A DNA stretch of 64,000 nucleotides from Phytophthora sp. 'mugwort' (lineage: Eukaryota > Oomycota > Peronosporomycetes > Peronosporales > Peronosporaceae): the NCBI GenBank assembly GCA_033558025.1, contig JAUCEF010000006.1, positions 5,022,001 to 5,086,000 of the forward strand, written 5' to 3'. Positions 1 to 10,105 of this stretch are shown one piece after another. A program made the position numbers and the translations under genes. Within the stretch, counting starts at the first letter, position 1, and each line of letters starts with the position of its first letter. Under the pieces are notes generated by a model that was not told the origin of the DNA, did not search any database, and worked only from the letters and a program-made list of their open reading frames with translations.

Positions 1-450
1 TCTTCGCCGGCCTCCAAGGCAAACAAAGTGCCGCCAACGCGGGATGTGGTTCAGTCATGGTGTGTGCGGGCTTTAGCGCCACCGGCAAGACCAAGCTGGC
101 GGTGCTCCACGGCAAATAGAACTCGGACGACTACGTGTACACCGTGTCCGATTTCATGTTGCCGTACGCCCACCAGCACTACGGCATGGACTTCATGTTT
201 TAGCAGGACGGCGCGTCCATTCACCGCTCTAAGCGAACGCACGGAGTTCTTCGCAAGCAAGATGTCCGCGTACTGCCATGGCCTGCACGCTCACGTGATC
301 TTAATCAGATCGAAAATCTTTGGTCGATCATGACTCGCCAAATTTACGCTAACGGCAAAGAGTTCAGTAGTACAGTCGAGCTGACGGCTGCGCTATACAC
401 GGCCTGGATGCTACTGCGATGCCGGTGCTCACGTCTTTAATCGCGTCCAT
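1..450 (+). pseudogene. Tc1/mariner-type transposase remnant, 5' truncated
   Basis: Read forward, this stretch gives the C-terminal half of a Tc1/mariner DDE transposase: a SVMV.AGFS block, then QDGASIHRS (the second catalytic Asp region), then RSRDLNQIENLWS, which carries the family's ENLW hallmark. At least two in-frame TAG stops (one near base 117, one near base 201 just before QDGAS) and a frameshift near base 240 break it, so it cannot code for an active enzyme. The N-terminal helix-turn-helix half lies outside the window or is lost. The family cuts and pastes DNA at TA dinucleotides. No terminal inverted repeat was identified to the right. Confidence 0.8.
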
Positions 451-724
451 GCTTCGCCGTTGCAAGGAATGCATTAAGAAGCACGGCAACAAGACACACT
501 ACTAATGTAACCACCAATTTTACCACCATATTTTTGACTTGATTTCATTATTATAAGATGTGGTGTCCGTATATTGGTCGCAATGGCTAATGTGTTATTT
601 GTATGGTAGCCCCTCGTAAACAGCTCTTTCCGGAACGTTAAAACATGCCTTCGATGCATTTTAACCGTGCGAGGAACATATCGAAATAGCATGGCATAGA
701 TCGTAAAAAAAAAAACTGACTGCG

Positions 725-1473
725 TTAGTGGAGAAAAGGTGGGTGTTCATATGAACTTGGCGGGCAGTGTACCGAAGTTTTGTAACAAGGTTGTGAGTAA
801 GTAAATGCATCAGCAAGTTTTCTAATGCTCTCAAGTGCAACGATTAGGTGACGGCATGGCAAACCCATCTGGTCGAAGTGAGCACATGTACATGTATCAT
901 CCTGCATGTTGACTCGACGTCAGAGTCGCACCGATGTATCTACCTTATGCACATAGAGTAGAAAAGCTCCGGAGATGCAGGTTGAGCCGAATAATGACCA
1001 ATATCGGCACCTTGCAAGCGGTTATGTTTCCCAGCAGAGAGTGTCGACTCAAGGCCATTATTGATCCATCTCGTCGCGTTCTCGGACCGCTTAATACACG
1101 CATCAACAAAAATGCAGCACGTCGCTTGGATGAAAGCATGCGGGTGCAGTGATCTCATACCTTTCACTAGCTGCGATCCGAATTACGCTTTCAGCAAAAT
1201 TAGAAGTTCGCCATCCATACCGCGGCGCAACATCTATATTGGCGTAGACACACCAACGTATCGGCGGGACTTCACTCAAGTAGGTTATACCTCCGACCCC
1301 AGTCCCAGACGAATCCACTCCAAGCGACTTGTGTACAGATCCTCCGTCTCCGAACTTAGTAAAGTCCATACTAGCCTTTTGTGAATGTGAGTAAACTTGC
1401 GAAACTGAGTGAGAACGTTTCGAATTATGTGAAGAGCGCAGTACTTCAGATTCAATTCCATATCCATCGCCAC
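725..1473 (-). pseudogene. Mutator-like (MULE) transposase remnant
   Basis: On the minus strand the pieces appear in order: YCALHIIRNV and a LEWIRLG stretch (about 1473-1290), RYGWRTSNFAES (about 1200-1240, the MULE 'TSN.AES' block that follows the DDE core), and at 860-905 a SWIM zinc finger, CTCAHFDQMGLPCRH, the usual C-terminal finger of MULE transposases. The pieces are in different frames and separated by stops, so this is a dead copy. The N-terminal part would lie at higher coordinates and was not recognised. No terminal inverted repeats were found by eye. Confidence 0.75.
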
Positions 1474-2385
1474 AGATATAACAGCAGCTCTGTCACAACC
1501 ATCGGCACTCCTTTATATTCGTACCCATGTCGACGCAACGTCATGACGAACCAACTGTAGTTTTCATCATCTTCCGCCTCCAGTGATTTATAGTCGCCCA
1601 AGGGCTTGGTCTTCATCACGCCGCATCGATATGCTTTCTAGGTCACGGACAGCTGCTCTCCGCGACATATATCGCCTTCGCCGAGAAATCGCTTGAAAAT
1701 AGCTGACCTTAGTGGTGCGGGCACAGTGGGAGCGGCGCTGTTGCTCTGAGTACGTCAGCACCCCCACTTTGCGTCGATATATATTCGCGCCATTGCTTCT
1801 ATCAGTTGCAATTTATATTATCGTTGTAATGTAGCGCACGATGTATAAATGCGGGCCGGTTTTTCACTGGCGAACGCCGGGTTTCGACAAAAGCGGCCTG
1901 GCTGTCTCCAAATGTGCGTCAGTACGTGTATGCGCTTGAAACTTGGTCAGGACCATCACTCCGGGTGCATCCCCCAACGAATTTGACACCTGTTTCCCCG
2001 GTGCATACACTTGACGTTTTCCCTATAATTAAGCTGGAATTATCGCGATAGAATTATTAAAAGGCAAAATAATACAGTTGCTTACTTCATTTGCTTATTT
2101 TCGCACATTTTCGGCTTTTCTTGGGATCGAACTGGGATCGGCCCCACCATATTTTTTTAATATTAACCAATCATACGTTATACCTTGCCATTTTTATACT
2201 TATATGTACCGGTAACTAGTGTGGATGAGTTCATGTATTCGCCGGTCGTTATCTTTTTGACAATCCCAAGAACGGCGGGAAGCAATTTCTCTGCGTCAAG
2301 ATCAAGAGCTGTAGGCCTTACGTAAGTTCGGATGGCACCCGCAGAAGCCTCAACGGCGCACAGTTTGCTATTTTTGAGAGCTGTC
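1474..2385. other. Non-coding stretch, nothing recognised
   Basis: No gene is supported. A 69-codon open frame on the minus strand (2178-2387, ending in TGTYKYKNGKV) reads like protein but matches no family I recognise and overlaps the start of the effector-like gene, so it is not called. Confidence 0.4.
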
Positions 2386-2940
2386 ATGCGTCTCGTATCC
2401 TACGTGAACAGCTTGCTGTTGGTGGCATTTCTCGTTCTGACGGCCTGGGGTAATACATCCGCGATCGCGACAAGGGGCCAGGTCATTTCGCCTGTCGACG
2501 CTCCTTTTCCGAAGGAAGGCGGCCTCGACAATCGAAATGGATATTTTCGAAGCGAAACCGGCGAGAACCCGGAGAATGATGAAGAGAGGGAGATTATTCC
2601 CGCGAGCGTCCACATCGTGCTCAAAAGATTCATGACGAAGGAAATACGATCTCCACGCATGGCATTGGGTACAGGGCCAAAAGAAACGGTGGGCAAAATT
2701 ACTGAAGCAATACGCGCATGTTAAAGCCAAACTTGGGACCGCGTACTTGAATTTCCGTTTCTTTGTTTAGGCTGCGAACAAGCGAACCCCGGCGATGATG
2801 TACGACAGATTGGGTGTTATCAATACGACCGGCCTGCACGACCAGAACTACCGCATCTATATTAAGTATCTGCGGTTCTACGAGTTCTTTAACGGACCAA
2901 CGTACATCCCCTCCTCGTTCATGGACCCAAGCTCAAACTG
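2386..2940 (+). pseudogene. Degenerate RxLR-EER type secreted effector gene
   Basis: The start at 2386 gives a clear signal peptide (about residues 1-28, LLLVAFLVL core, ending TSAIA). RxLR effectors carry RxLR at residues 40-60 followed by an acidic dEER. Here position 55 reads RSET instead of RxLR, with NDEER at 64-68, so the RxLR is degenerate but the spacing is right. The first open frame stops at 2724. Beyond it, in the frame starting at 2771, come TPAMMYDRLGV and YIKYLRFYEFF, which resemble the W/Y-domain repeats of the family, ending at a stop near 2940. A GT-AG intron from 2689 to 2770 would join the two parts in phase, but most RxLR genes lack introns, so a decayed gene is as likely. 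In living relatives such proteins enter plant cells. Confidence 0.55.
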
Positions 2941-3795
2941 ACTTTTAATAAGAAGAGCGCAGATACGCAACGAATATATGAGTGCTGCTTGAAGGTCTTA
3001 CTTGTTGCTCAGCAGCGGTATCCCACGCTGATGTACCTGAGTATTTTGGCTCTCGTCTGGATGCTGACCAGGCCACAACTACAGTAGTTTGCGTGAAACC
3101 TACCTCATTGAACCCAGCTTTCTCGGTAGATCAAATGTTATACTTCTGAGCCCTAATGTTCAGATGCTGCCCAAACCAAGACATGCTACAGAACTACATG
3201 ATTTCTTTTGCGCCTCAACTTGAGTCTCGAGGTCAGCCGATCGCCAAGAGCACGTACAGGTCGGAGGTCTGGTAATGTTCCAGAAGCTGCAGCAAGTGCA
3301 CTGGCGTCGGAGGCGCTGAGCTAAACTATATTCCCCCATTTTGACCAGCGACATCACGTCGCATCGACTTCTTATCACTTGCCCTCATTGCTTGCTGGTC
3401 TGTGAAGAAATACGATCTGCACCAGAATTTCGTGTTTGACGAGGCCTGACGCGAGGGAAAGTGGGACGGAGAGACAGTCGAGAAAGCACCGGACTGACGA
3501 CGAGGGATCCGCGACAACGCTAGCCGCCCACTACATGAACAGCAAATGGCAGTCAAGACGCTCCATCCTCTAGTTCGGCGTTTGCCACAGAATTCGTTAG
3601 GCACAATCCTGTGTAATATCGCAACCCCGTTAAATCCAATTACTTTACATATCACTTATCCTTCTATCACTTGTAGTTTGTAATGTCAGCTGAAGCCATG
3701 TGGTTCACTCCTTCGAAATCAAATAGAAACGCGTTCGTTCCATAACCAATTCGATTTTTCGAGTGGCTCTCCACCAAGATCTGTATCTGAGTCAG
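2941..3795. other. Intergenic, no recognisable gene
   Basis: Short open frames on both strands show no family motif. A stretch near 3455-3650 reads as protein-like in one forward frame but is broken by stops. Confidence 0.4.
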
Positions 3796-3810
3796 TCACT
3801 CGGACATTTG
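3796..3810 (+). promoter_or_regulatory. Oomycete initiator-like motif of the cyclin gene
   Basis: TCACTCGGACATTTG resembles the oomycete Inr consensus TCAYTYNNCAWTTT with one extra base. It lies about 60 bases upstream of the ATG at 3870, which supports that start over upstream non-ATG ones. Confidence 0.4.
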
Positions 3811-3869
3811 GCAACGTGCACTCCAAGCAGCAGCAGGCCGTCGCTCCGCTGCAGCTTCCCCCTCTGTAC

Positions 3870-5087
3870 ATGGTGGTGGATACTCGCAGCAACAGTCGCA
3901 TGTCGGAGGCTGCGCTCAGTGTGTCCTTGTCGCCACTGCTGCCGAGCTCCGTGGAGGACGAGACTCCGCCGGGCGTCTCCGGCAGAGACGAGGGCAAGCG
4001 CGTGCGCTTCCAACCCGTGTTCCAGCCCACTCATACGGTCTTCACTCCCAGACTGAGCGAGACCAGTTCTCTCCGCTACCGGAAGCCTGACGACCGTGTG
4101 GTGGGCAGCACGAGTCTGGCACCACCCAGCTCCGTCTCTTCGATCGCGCAGCCCAACTACGACGATTTCTTACGACGTGTGAGCGTCGTGCTGTACCAGC
4201 ATATCAGACGCTGTGAGAAGCGACATAGAGAGCGGCAACGCAGCGGTAACGGCAGCATGGGAGGGATTTCTACCGCCATTGCCGCTGCTGTGTCGGCCCT
4301 CACGACGTCAGAGGAACGAACACTCAACGAGTCGAGATCTCCGACTCCAACGGAAGAAACGGCAACGTTTAATGACAAAATCATAGAGGACCTTTCTGCA
4401 GCTTTTGACGTGGATGAAGTGGCAGAGGAAGACGAAGGAAATATTACCAACCCAAGTAGCATTTCCTCCCCGAGACTCGTGGATTTGCCAGTGGAGGAAA
4501 CTTTCCGAGAGGAACATTTTGTCACCCCGCAGTACAAATACACCTTTGTCAGGTTGCCGAGAGTGCATCCATTGACCGTGTACAGGATGGAAAAGATTAC
4601 GTCGAAACGACATCTTCCCAATGTGGACGAGATTTTTCGGTTCTGCAAGAACTTGTTCAACAAGGCACAGTTAAGTGCCGAGTGTACCATTGTGTGTCTC
4701 ATTTACATTGAGAGACTGATGGAGCAGGCTAATGTGCCGCTGCTAGCGGCCACGTGGAGGCCCATTGTGGTGTGCGGCTTGCTGCTGGCATCCAAAGTGT
4801 GGCAAGACCTGAGCTCGTGGAACGTCGAGATCAGCAATATTTATCCGCAATTTTCGCTGCACTCGATCAACCGCCTGGAGCGACTGTTCCTACATCATAT
4901 CCAGTGGGATCTCTATATTTCTGCGACGGTGTATGCCAAGTACTATTTTGCGTTGCGTTCACTGACGGAGAAGAAGGATTTTCGACGTCGGTATAACTAT
5001 ACGATGCGAGTGGATCCGCCCAATTCGAAGCGTTTGGAAGAAAGAAGCGCAGCAGTCAAGCACGAATTATATTCCAAAAGTCTTTGA
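3870..5087 (+). CDS. Cyclin-Y-type cyclin
   Basis: A 405-residue protein if the ATG at 3870 is used. The open frame extends upstream to 3816 without an ATG. The N-terminal 200 residues are Ser/Pro-rich and low in complexity. The C-terminal half is a cyclin box of the cyclin Y (CCNY) group: HPLTVYRMEK, then FCKNLFNKAQLSAEC, VCLIYIERLM, LLASKVWQD, SSWNVE, and YAKYYFALRSL near the end, in the same order and spacing as animal cyclin Y. Cyclin Y binds and activates the CDK14/16 (PFTAIRE/PCTAIRE) kinases at the plasma membrane. The animal N-myristoylation signal is not evident here, so membrane anchoring is not supported. No intron is needed. It is a stand-alone gene in the conserved island and reads intact. 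Confidence 0.88.
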   Translation: MVVDTRSNSRMSEAALSVSLSPLLPSSVEDETPPGVSGRDEGKRVRFQPVFQPTHTVFTPRLSETSSLRYRKPDDRVVGSTSLAPPSSVSSIAQPNYDDFLRRVSVVLYQHIRRCEKRHRERQRSGNGSMGGISTAIAAAVSALTTSEERTLNESRSPTPTEETATFNDKIIEDLSAAFDVDEVAEEDEGNITNPSSISSPRLVDLPVEETFREEHFVTPQYKYTFVRLPRVHPLTVYRMEKITSKRHLPNVDEIFRFCKNLFNKAQLSAECTIVCLIYIERLMEQANVPLLAATWRPIVVCGLLLASKVWQDLSSWNVEISNIYPQFSLHSINRLERLFLHHIQWDLYISATVYAKYYFALRSLTEKKDFRRRYNYTMRVDPPNSKRLEERSAAVKHELYSKSL

Positions 5088-8000
5088 TGGGGCGGTTTAT
5101 GAATGAATAATCGTGGATTTTGCTTTATTTCGATGGTTTGTGCCGTGTTCGATTTGCATCGCGGGTTGAGAGTGTGTGAGAAGAACTACTCGTAGGAGTG
5201 TATGAATAAATACCTCGGTATTCTTGTTTAATTATGCTCACAATGTGTTAACGGTCAACCCACAGACAATGAAATACGCTATAGTACTGCAATCTCTATG
5301 AGAACTACGAGCGGGCGAACGACCAATCTACTCCGTAGTCTTTAAGTAATTTATGCTAGTGCTATTGTCTTTGAAAGCTGCTTGTTCAAAACATGCTGCC
5401 AGCGCTATATAAAGTTGAAGCTAGCATATACTACTTCGAAGTGCTACAGTAAGTCGAAAACAAGGTTAAGAACTGCAGCAGTTGAGATTTCGGAACGATT
5501 TGACCTAATTTGGCTGTATCGGGCTGTGCTTAAGCAGAAAAGATATTTGAGCTCATTAGAGGCGACTTATTTTTTCCTCAATCCCATGGTATCACTCACA
5601 GTACGTCGCCTGAGTGATCATTCTGGGCAGAAAAAGCGTCATTGTGATGACTCCTCGACTAAGAGCCTCGATTCTTTGGATGAAGAGAAGGGATTCATCG
5701 ACCGAAAGCCGATGCACGTTTCTGGTTCTCTATTCCGTGTTGAATGAGCGCCAAAAGAGTAGACCAGAGGTGTGGGGAAGTCAGCAAGATATCGTGCTGA
5801 AGGATTATTTTTTATTTTCAAGGTGGTACCGTGGAAGACCAGGCAGCTGGAGCTCCGGCAACTTGATGAGACGCAGAAGCAGATTGGAAGCGCGAGAATG
5901 CAGGATAGGTGCAATCCCGCCCTTCCCCCGATGTTGCTACTACAGTCAGGATTCGTAACCAGATTCGTCAGTCCACTTCCTGCCTGCTCTTTCGAATTTT
6001 GTCAGAGTTTCCGCATTGACTCCTCACCATTAAATACTGTATAGCACCATCACCTACATCATTTTGTTTGAGTTGTCTGTAGATACGTTTGCTAAGGTCC
6101 TTTCTGATTGTCTATAGTTGTTTTGAATATCCTTCCATTTTTGGATAATAATTGCTAAACGTAAAATTAAGTCGTGGTTCTCGATGACTGCAGCGAGACG
6201 ATCCAACAGTATTTCCATTTGTTTTCTATCAACATCAACGTTGGGCTTTCACCTTTGTGGTTCGCTAATTCGCCTCGAAGAAGTACCAACAGACATTACT
6301 TGAAGATAGATACAACCGGTCCAAAGTGGTGCCAGTCCAGAGGAATACCATTTTTTACAAATATATTACATGAAAATGGAGGAATGGAGACTATGAAAGC
6401 ACAAAACTATCCAGAGCGAAAGTTGTGGAACCTTAACAGCGACCTTAACAAACCGCAATTATGTGCCGTACTACGTGCCCTCCATGCGTTCAGCGCCTGC
6501 CACAGCATGTTGGCAGTGCGGAGCCATCTTGTTAAGTAGGAGGAGTATAGCGCTACCTAAATCCAGAGCTTCCCTGAGTGATGGCACAGCCTTGAATAAA
6601 TGAAAACATAACACCAAAAAATGAATGCAGGACATTTGGTGTCTCCAAAGCACATAATTCTTCAGGTTGATTCATGCATGACCAGCAGACATTTCACGGT
6701 TGTAGGTACGGTGAATGAAAAACGTGTCGCAAATATCGGGTAACCTGTTAGTCATTTTACGCACAAATTTACAATCAAGTCAACGGAACCACCAGAAGTT
6801 CGTGCCGGAAAACATTTCACGTTGTAGTTCAAGTCTTTATACTGAACTGTTTCAGTGGCATCGTCGCCACTCCGGGGTGCCGTTCCATCGACAACTTGTT
6901 GTCGTGTGCCAGTGACAACCCGTCATGCAGTTGTCGAACAGCTTGGTCGGCGAAAATGCTGAGGCCCGGTCCTTGTACGCTGCATTTGCCACTTGTCACG
7001 ATTTCCGTGGCGCTTCAAACTCTTAAAGATCACCAGCTGAGGCTTGGGTCTTGCAAATTGTGGAGATCGACACTTCGACGTGCGCGTGAAAGAAAGGTTC
7101 CAAACTGCAAATTGCTGGCGCGCCGTGAAGAAAGATCCTGAGCATGACTATCCATCGCAGCACTCACCCAGGTATATGTAGAGCAGTACAGACGAGAAGA
7201 ACTTCGTGGCATATCGCTTGGCCCGTAGCCCCGCATGTTACCCTATCTAAAGGTATCAGCAGCATTTCAGACTTACAATTTTACTACTTTCGAAGTTTAA
7301 CATACATGTAATACATGTACCTAGTAAGTATTATTATGCGTGCTGTACAGCCCTAGCTGTACTCACCGTGGCAAAATCGTGTCATAGCGCACCCGTTACG
7401 GTAACTACCAATCTCGACGTAGCAACGCAAAAATTTCCACCTTGAATGGAGTTTTCCAGCTAGCGGTACTGCTGAGACTGTCCTCGTGTCGCGCTGGTCC
7501 CACCCGTTCGTTCGCAAGTGTAGTTTTTGAGGGGGCCGGTGCCAGAGCAGTGCGCGCCCGGAGCAAGACCGGAGCAGCCGATCGCCGAGTCGCGGTGCTG
7601 AGCGTGTTAAATGCTGGGGCTCTGGGGTTGGCAAAGGTGCCGGCGATCGGAGGCGTCGTCCACTCCTCCCTTCAGGATACACTCGACGCGAGGTGTCTCA
7701 AGGCCGAGCAGTTTTCTCGCTGGCCTCATGCTCGCCTTTTCACATAAGTGGCGGCCGAATACCTTCTGGCAAAAAGATAACTATCGATGCCGATAACACC
7801 AGTTGCTGATGTTGCAGCTCGGGGCCGGCGGCAGAATCTCGTCGGTGCCGCGCCTACAGTCGTTTGGTCGCTTGTGAGCTCCGGACTGACGTCATGCCCA
7901 CTATCGCTACAGTATTCACGAGTGCTTGATGCGTTGTCGCGACGACGACGGGTGTCTGATTTCTGCACTTAGAAGTAAACTAGAATGGCGCGCTTTGAGT

Positions 8001-8278
8001 GGTCGGTCGTAAATGAAAAACTGCTGATTGGCCGAGACTGCTCAACGATCCTTCTTTTTCGAATATTTGAGGGAGAAAAGGGGCTTCTTCGTGTCGGCCA
8101 ACAACCTCCCTTCACAACTGAATCCCGCGAGAAGAAGAACGAGTGCCTAAAGCGATAGCGGAGGCAACCAGCCTCAGCAACGAGCGAGGCAACCTGCGAG
8201 GGAAACGAACAGGGTTGGGTGAAGGGGCTGTCCGAAGTGGCAAACTTTTTTCCCGATTGCCCGTGAAACAGGACGCGA
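5088..8278. other. Long intergenic region with possible decayed exon pieces
   Basis: No intact gene. Around 5585-5915 two stretches look like exon remains flanked by splice-like sites: one ending ...SLDEEKGFIDRKP after an acceptor at about 5600, and one after a pyrimidine-rich acceptor at about 5820 (VVPWKTRQLELRQLDE). No family is recognised. Paired TACATGTA octamers lie at 7303 and 7312. The segment 7900-8278 is the likely promoter and 5' leader of the next gene. Confidence 0.35.
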
Positions 8279-10105
8279 ATGGGCTCGAATAGCGCCATGG
8301 AGGACGAGTTGCACCCAGTTATGGACATGGAGACAGCCGCCGGTCGGCGGCCGCTGGGCGAGAGCAAAAGCTTACGAAGAGACCGCCTGGCATCCATCAG
8401 CTCGTCTGGATACTCAGATGCGTCGTCGGTAGGTGACGCAATCGGCGCCGCGCTGGAACTTCCGCCTCACCTTCGCGACCATTTAGTGAGTGTGGCGCAC
8501 CGCAATTTGCCGCCTGTGACCTCACTGGAGGGCGAACTTTTGCCCCCTATCGACCACATGCGGCCGCCGCCCATGCGGATCCCGCTGCTGCCGGAGAACA
8601 TGAAAATGGAGCCGATCCCGGGCATTAACCAGCGCCGCCCGACCAAGCGCGTCATCGTGTGCGGCGCTGGCATCATCGGGTTGACAACCTGTTATTATCT
8701 GGCAAAACAGGGTCACGAGGTGCTCTGCGTGGAAAAGGAAAGAGGCGTGGGCACCCAAGTGAGTTTCTGTAACGGCGCCTTCCTGGACCCAGCCCTATAC
8801 GCAAGTTGGTCGGATGTGGCAAATCTGCGCAAAGGAATCAGCTCGGGCCGAAATCCCGCCGCTAGTCGAGCGACGACTACCACAATGTCAGCAGATGGTA
8901 ATAGTGTAACCATTAACGGAGGACCAGCCGCAGCTGCTGCAACCAGTTCGTCCACAGATGTCACAGTTGCCGTACGTCAGTCACGCAGCACGGCGTCCAA
9001 TTGGCCGTTGAGAGAAAAGCCCATGAAGATCGAAATGTCAGCCCTGCGAGACACCAAATTTTGGAAATGGGGGCTGCAATTCTGGCACAACTCGAAAAAA
9101 GGTCGTTCCAATGAACACAGCCGCACGATTCGAGAACTTGGGTTCTATAGCATGTTGAAACTTCGGGAATTGCAGGCAAACACCAAAAAAGGAGAAGTTG
9201 TCATGGACCAAACGGCACAAGGCACCATCGAGATTTTCAGGGACCACAGCGAGCTGGAAGTGACGCTCGAGAGCGACAGAAGTGCCCATTTGTCCGAATT
9301 GGGCATGGACTTACAGCCGCTTAATGCGACACAAGCTCACAATTTGGAACCAGCGTTGCGATCCGAGATGTATGGGCCAGGGGCAATTTTGTCAGCATTC
9401 GGAACCAGTGGAGATGTGCACAAAATGTGCCAATCACTTTACCGTCTTTGTATGCGGCAAGGCGTGATGTTTCGGTTTAACACCGAAGTGCAGCACATTT
9501 TGACTGACAAGACGTCGGTGATTGCGTTACAGACAAGGAGAGGATCTCTTATCGAAGGGGATGAGTTCGTTTTGGCACTAGGCAATTCGACTGCACCGGT
9601 GGCAAAGCGAGCAGGGGTCAAGTTAGCTATCTATCCGGTGAAGGGTTATGTACTATCGGTTCCAGTGGCTGAAGGCTTCCGTGCACCGATCCACAACATT
9701 TATGCTGGTGGACATGCACTGATTGCACCTTTGGGTAAATCACTACTACGTATATCAGGTGGCGTGGACTTTGTGAGTCAAAAGAAGACGGGTGAAGTAT
9801 CACCACGTGACCAAAAGAAGCGGTACGACTGGCTATTGGCACAAGCCAAACTCATGTTCCCGGAGGGGTATCTGGATGTGGCTAAGATGCAGCCACATAC
9901 ATGTTGGCGTCCAGTGACAGCAGACGACGTGCCTCTTATCGGCCGTACCAAGATCCGAAACTTGTACGTGAATGCTGGCCATGGATCCAAAGGATGGACA
10001 CTTTCGTTTGGTGCAGGGGCACTACTTGCAGATGAAATCAGCGGGTTACGACCACAGCTGGACATGAGCAAGTTCGCACCCGACCGCTTCGGCTTTTTCG
10101 GATGA
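8279..10105 (+). CDS. FAD-dependent oxidoreductase, D-amino-acid dehydrogenase (DadA)-like
   Basis: 608 residues, one exon. After a 120-residue N-terminal extension comes a Rossmann FAD-binding motif, VIVCGAGIIGLTTCYYLAKQGHEV (first Gly about residue 129), ending in the acidic VEKE that binds the FAD ribose. CNGAFLDP follows, and the C-terminus has the closing DAO-family block NLYVNAGHGSKGWTLSFGAG. Order and spacing match DadA, which oxidises D-amino acids to 2-oxo acids and passes electrons to quinones. Compared with bacterial DadA (about 430 residues) it carries a long N-terminal extension and an Ala/Ser/Thr-rich insert at about residues 182-245, between the CNGAF block and the next helix. 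The extension does not look like a clear signal peptide. A proline or sarcosine oxidase-like substrate cannot be excluded. Confidence 0.85.
   Translation: MGSNSAMEDELHPVMDMETAAGRRPLGESKSLRRDRLASISSSGYSDASSVGDAIGAALELPPHLRDHLVSVAHRNLPPVTSLEGELLPPIDHMRPPPMRIPLLPENMKMEPIPGINQRRPTKRVIVCGAGIIGLTTCYYLAKQGHEVLCVEKERGVGTQVSFCNGAFLDPALYASWSDVANLRKGISSGRNPAASRATTTTMSADGNSVTINGGPAAAAATSSSTDVTVAVRQSRSTASNWPLREKPMKIEMSALRDTKFWKWGLQFWHNSKKGRSNEHSRTIRELGFYSMLKLRELQANTKKGEVVMDQTAQGTIEIFRDHSELEVTLESDRSAHLSELGMDLQPLNATQAHNLEPALRSEMYGPGAILSAFGTSGDVHKMCQSLYRLCMRQGVMFRFNTEVQHILTDKTSVIALQTRRGSLIEGDEFVLALGNSTAPVAKRAGVKLAIYPVKGYVLSVPVAEGFRAPIHNIYAGGHALIAPLGKSLLRISGGVDFVSQKKTGEVSPRDQKKRYDWLLAQAKLMFPEGYLDVAKMQPHTCWRPVTADDVPLIGRTKIRNLYVNAGHGSKGWTLSFGAGALLADEISGLRPQLDMSKFAPDRFGFFG

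Noticed and set aside
2178..2387. A 69-codon minus-strand frame with protein-like text
   Set aside because: Too short to identify, with no family match I could recall, and it overlaps the RxLR-like gene's start. It may be a piece of an unknown gene.
4157..4702. A 181-codon minus-strand frame inside the cyclin gene
   Set aside because: Antisense shadow of the cyclin box; no family resemblance.
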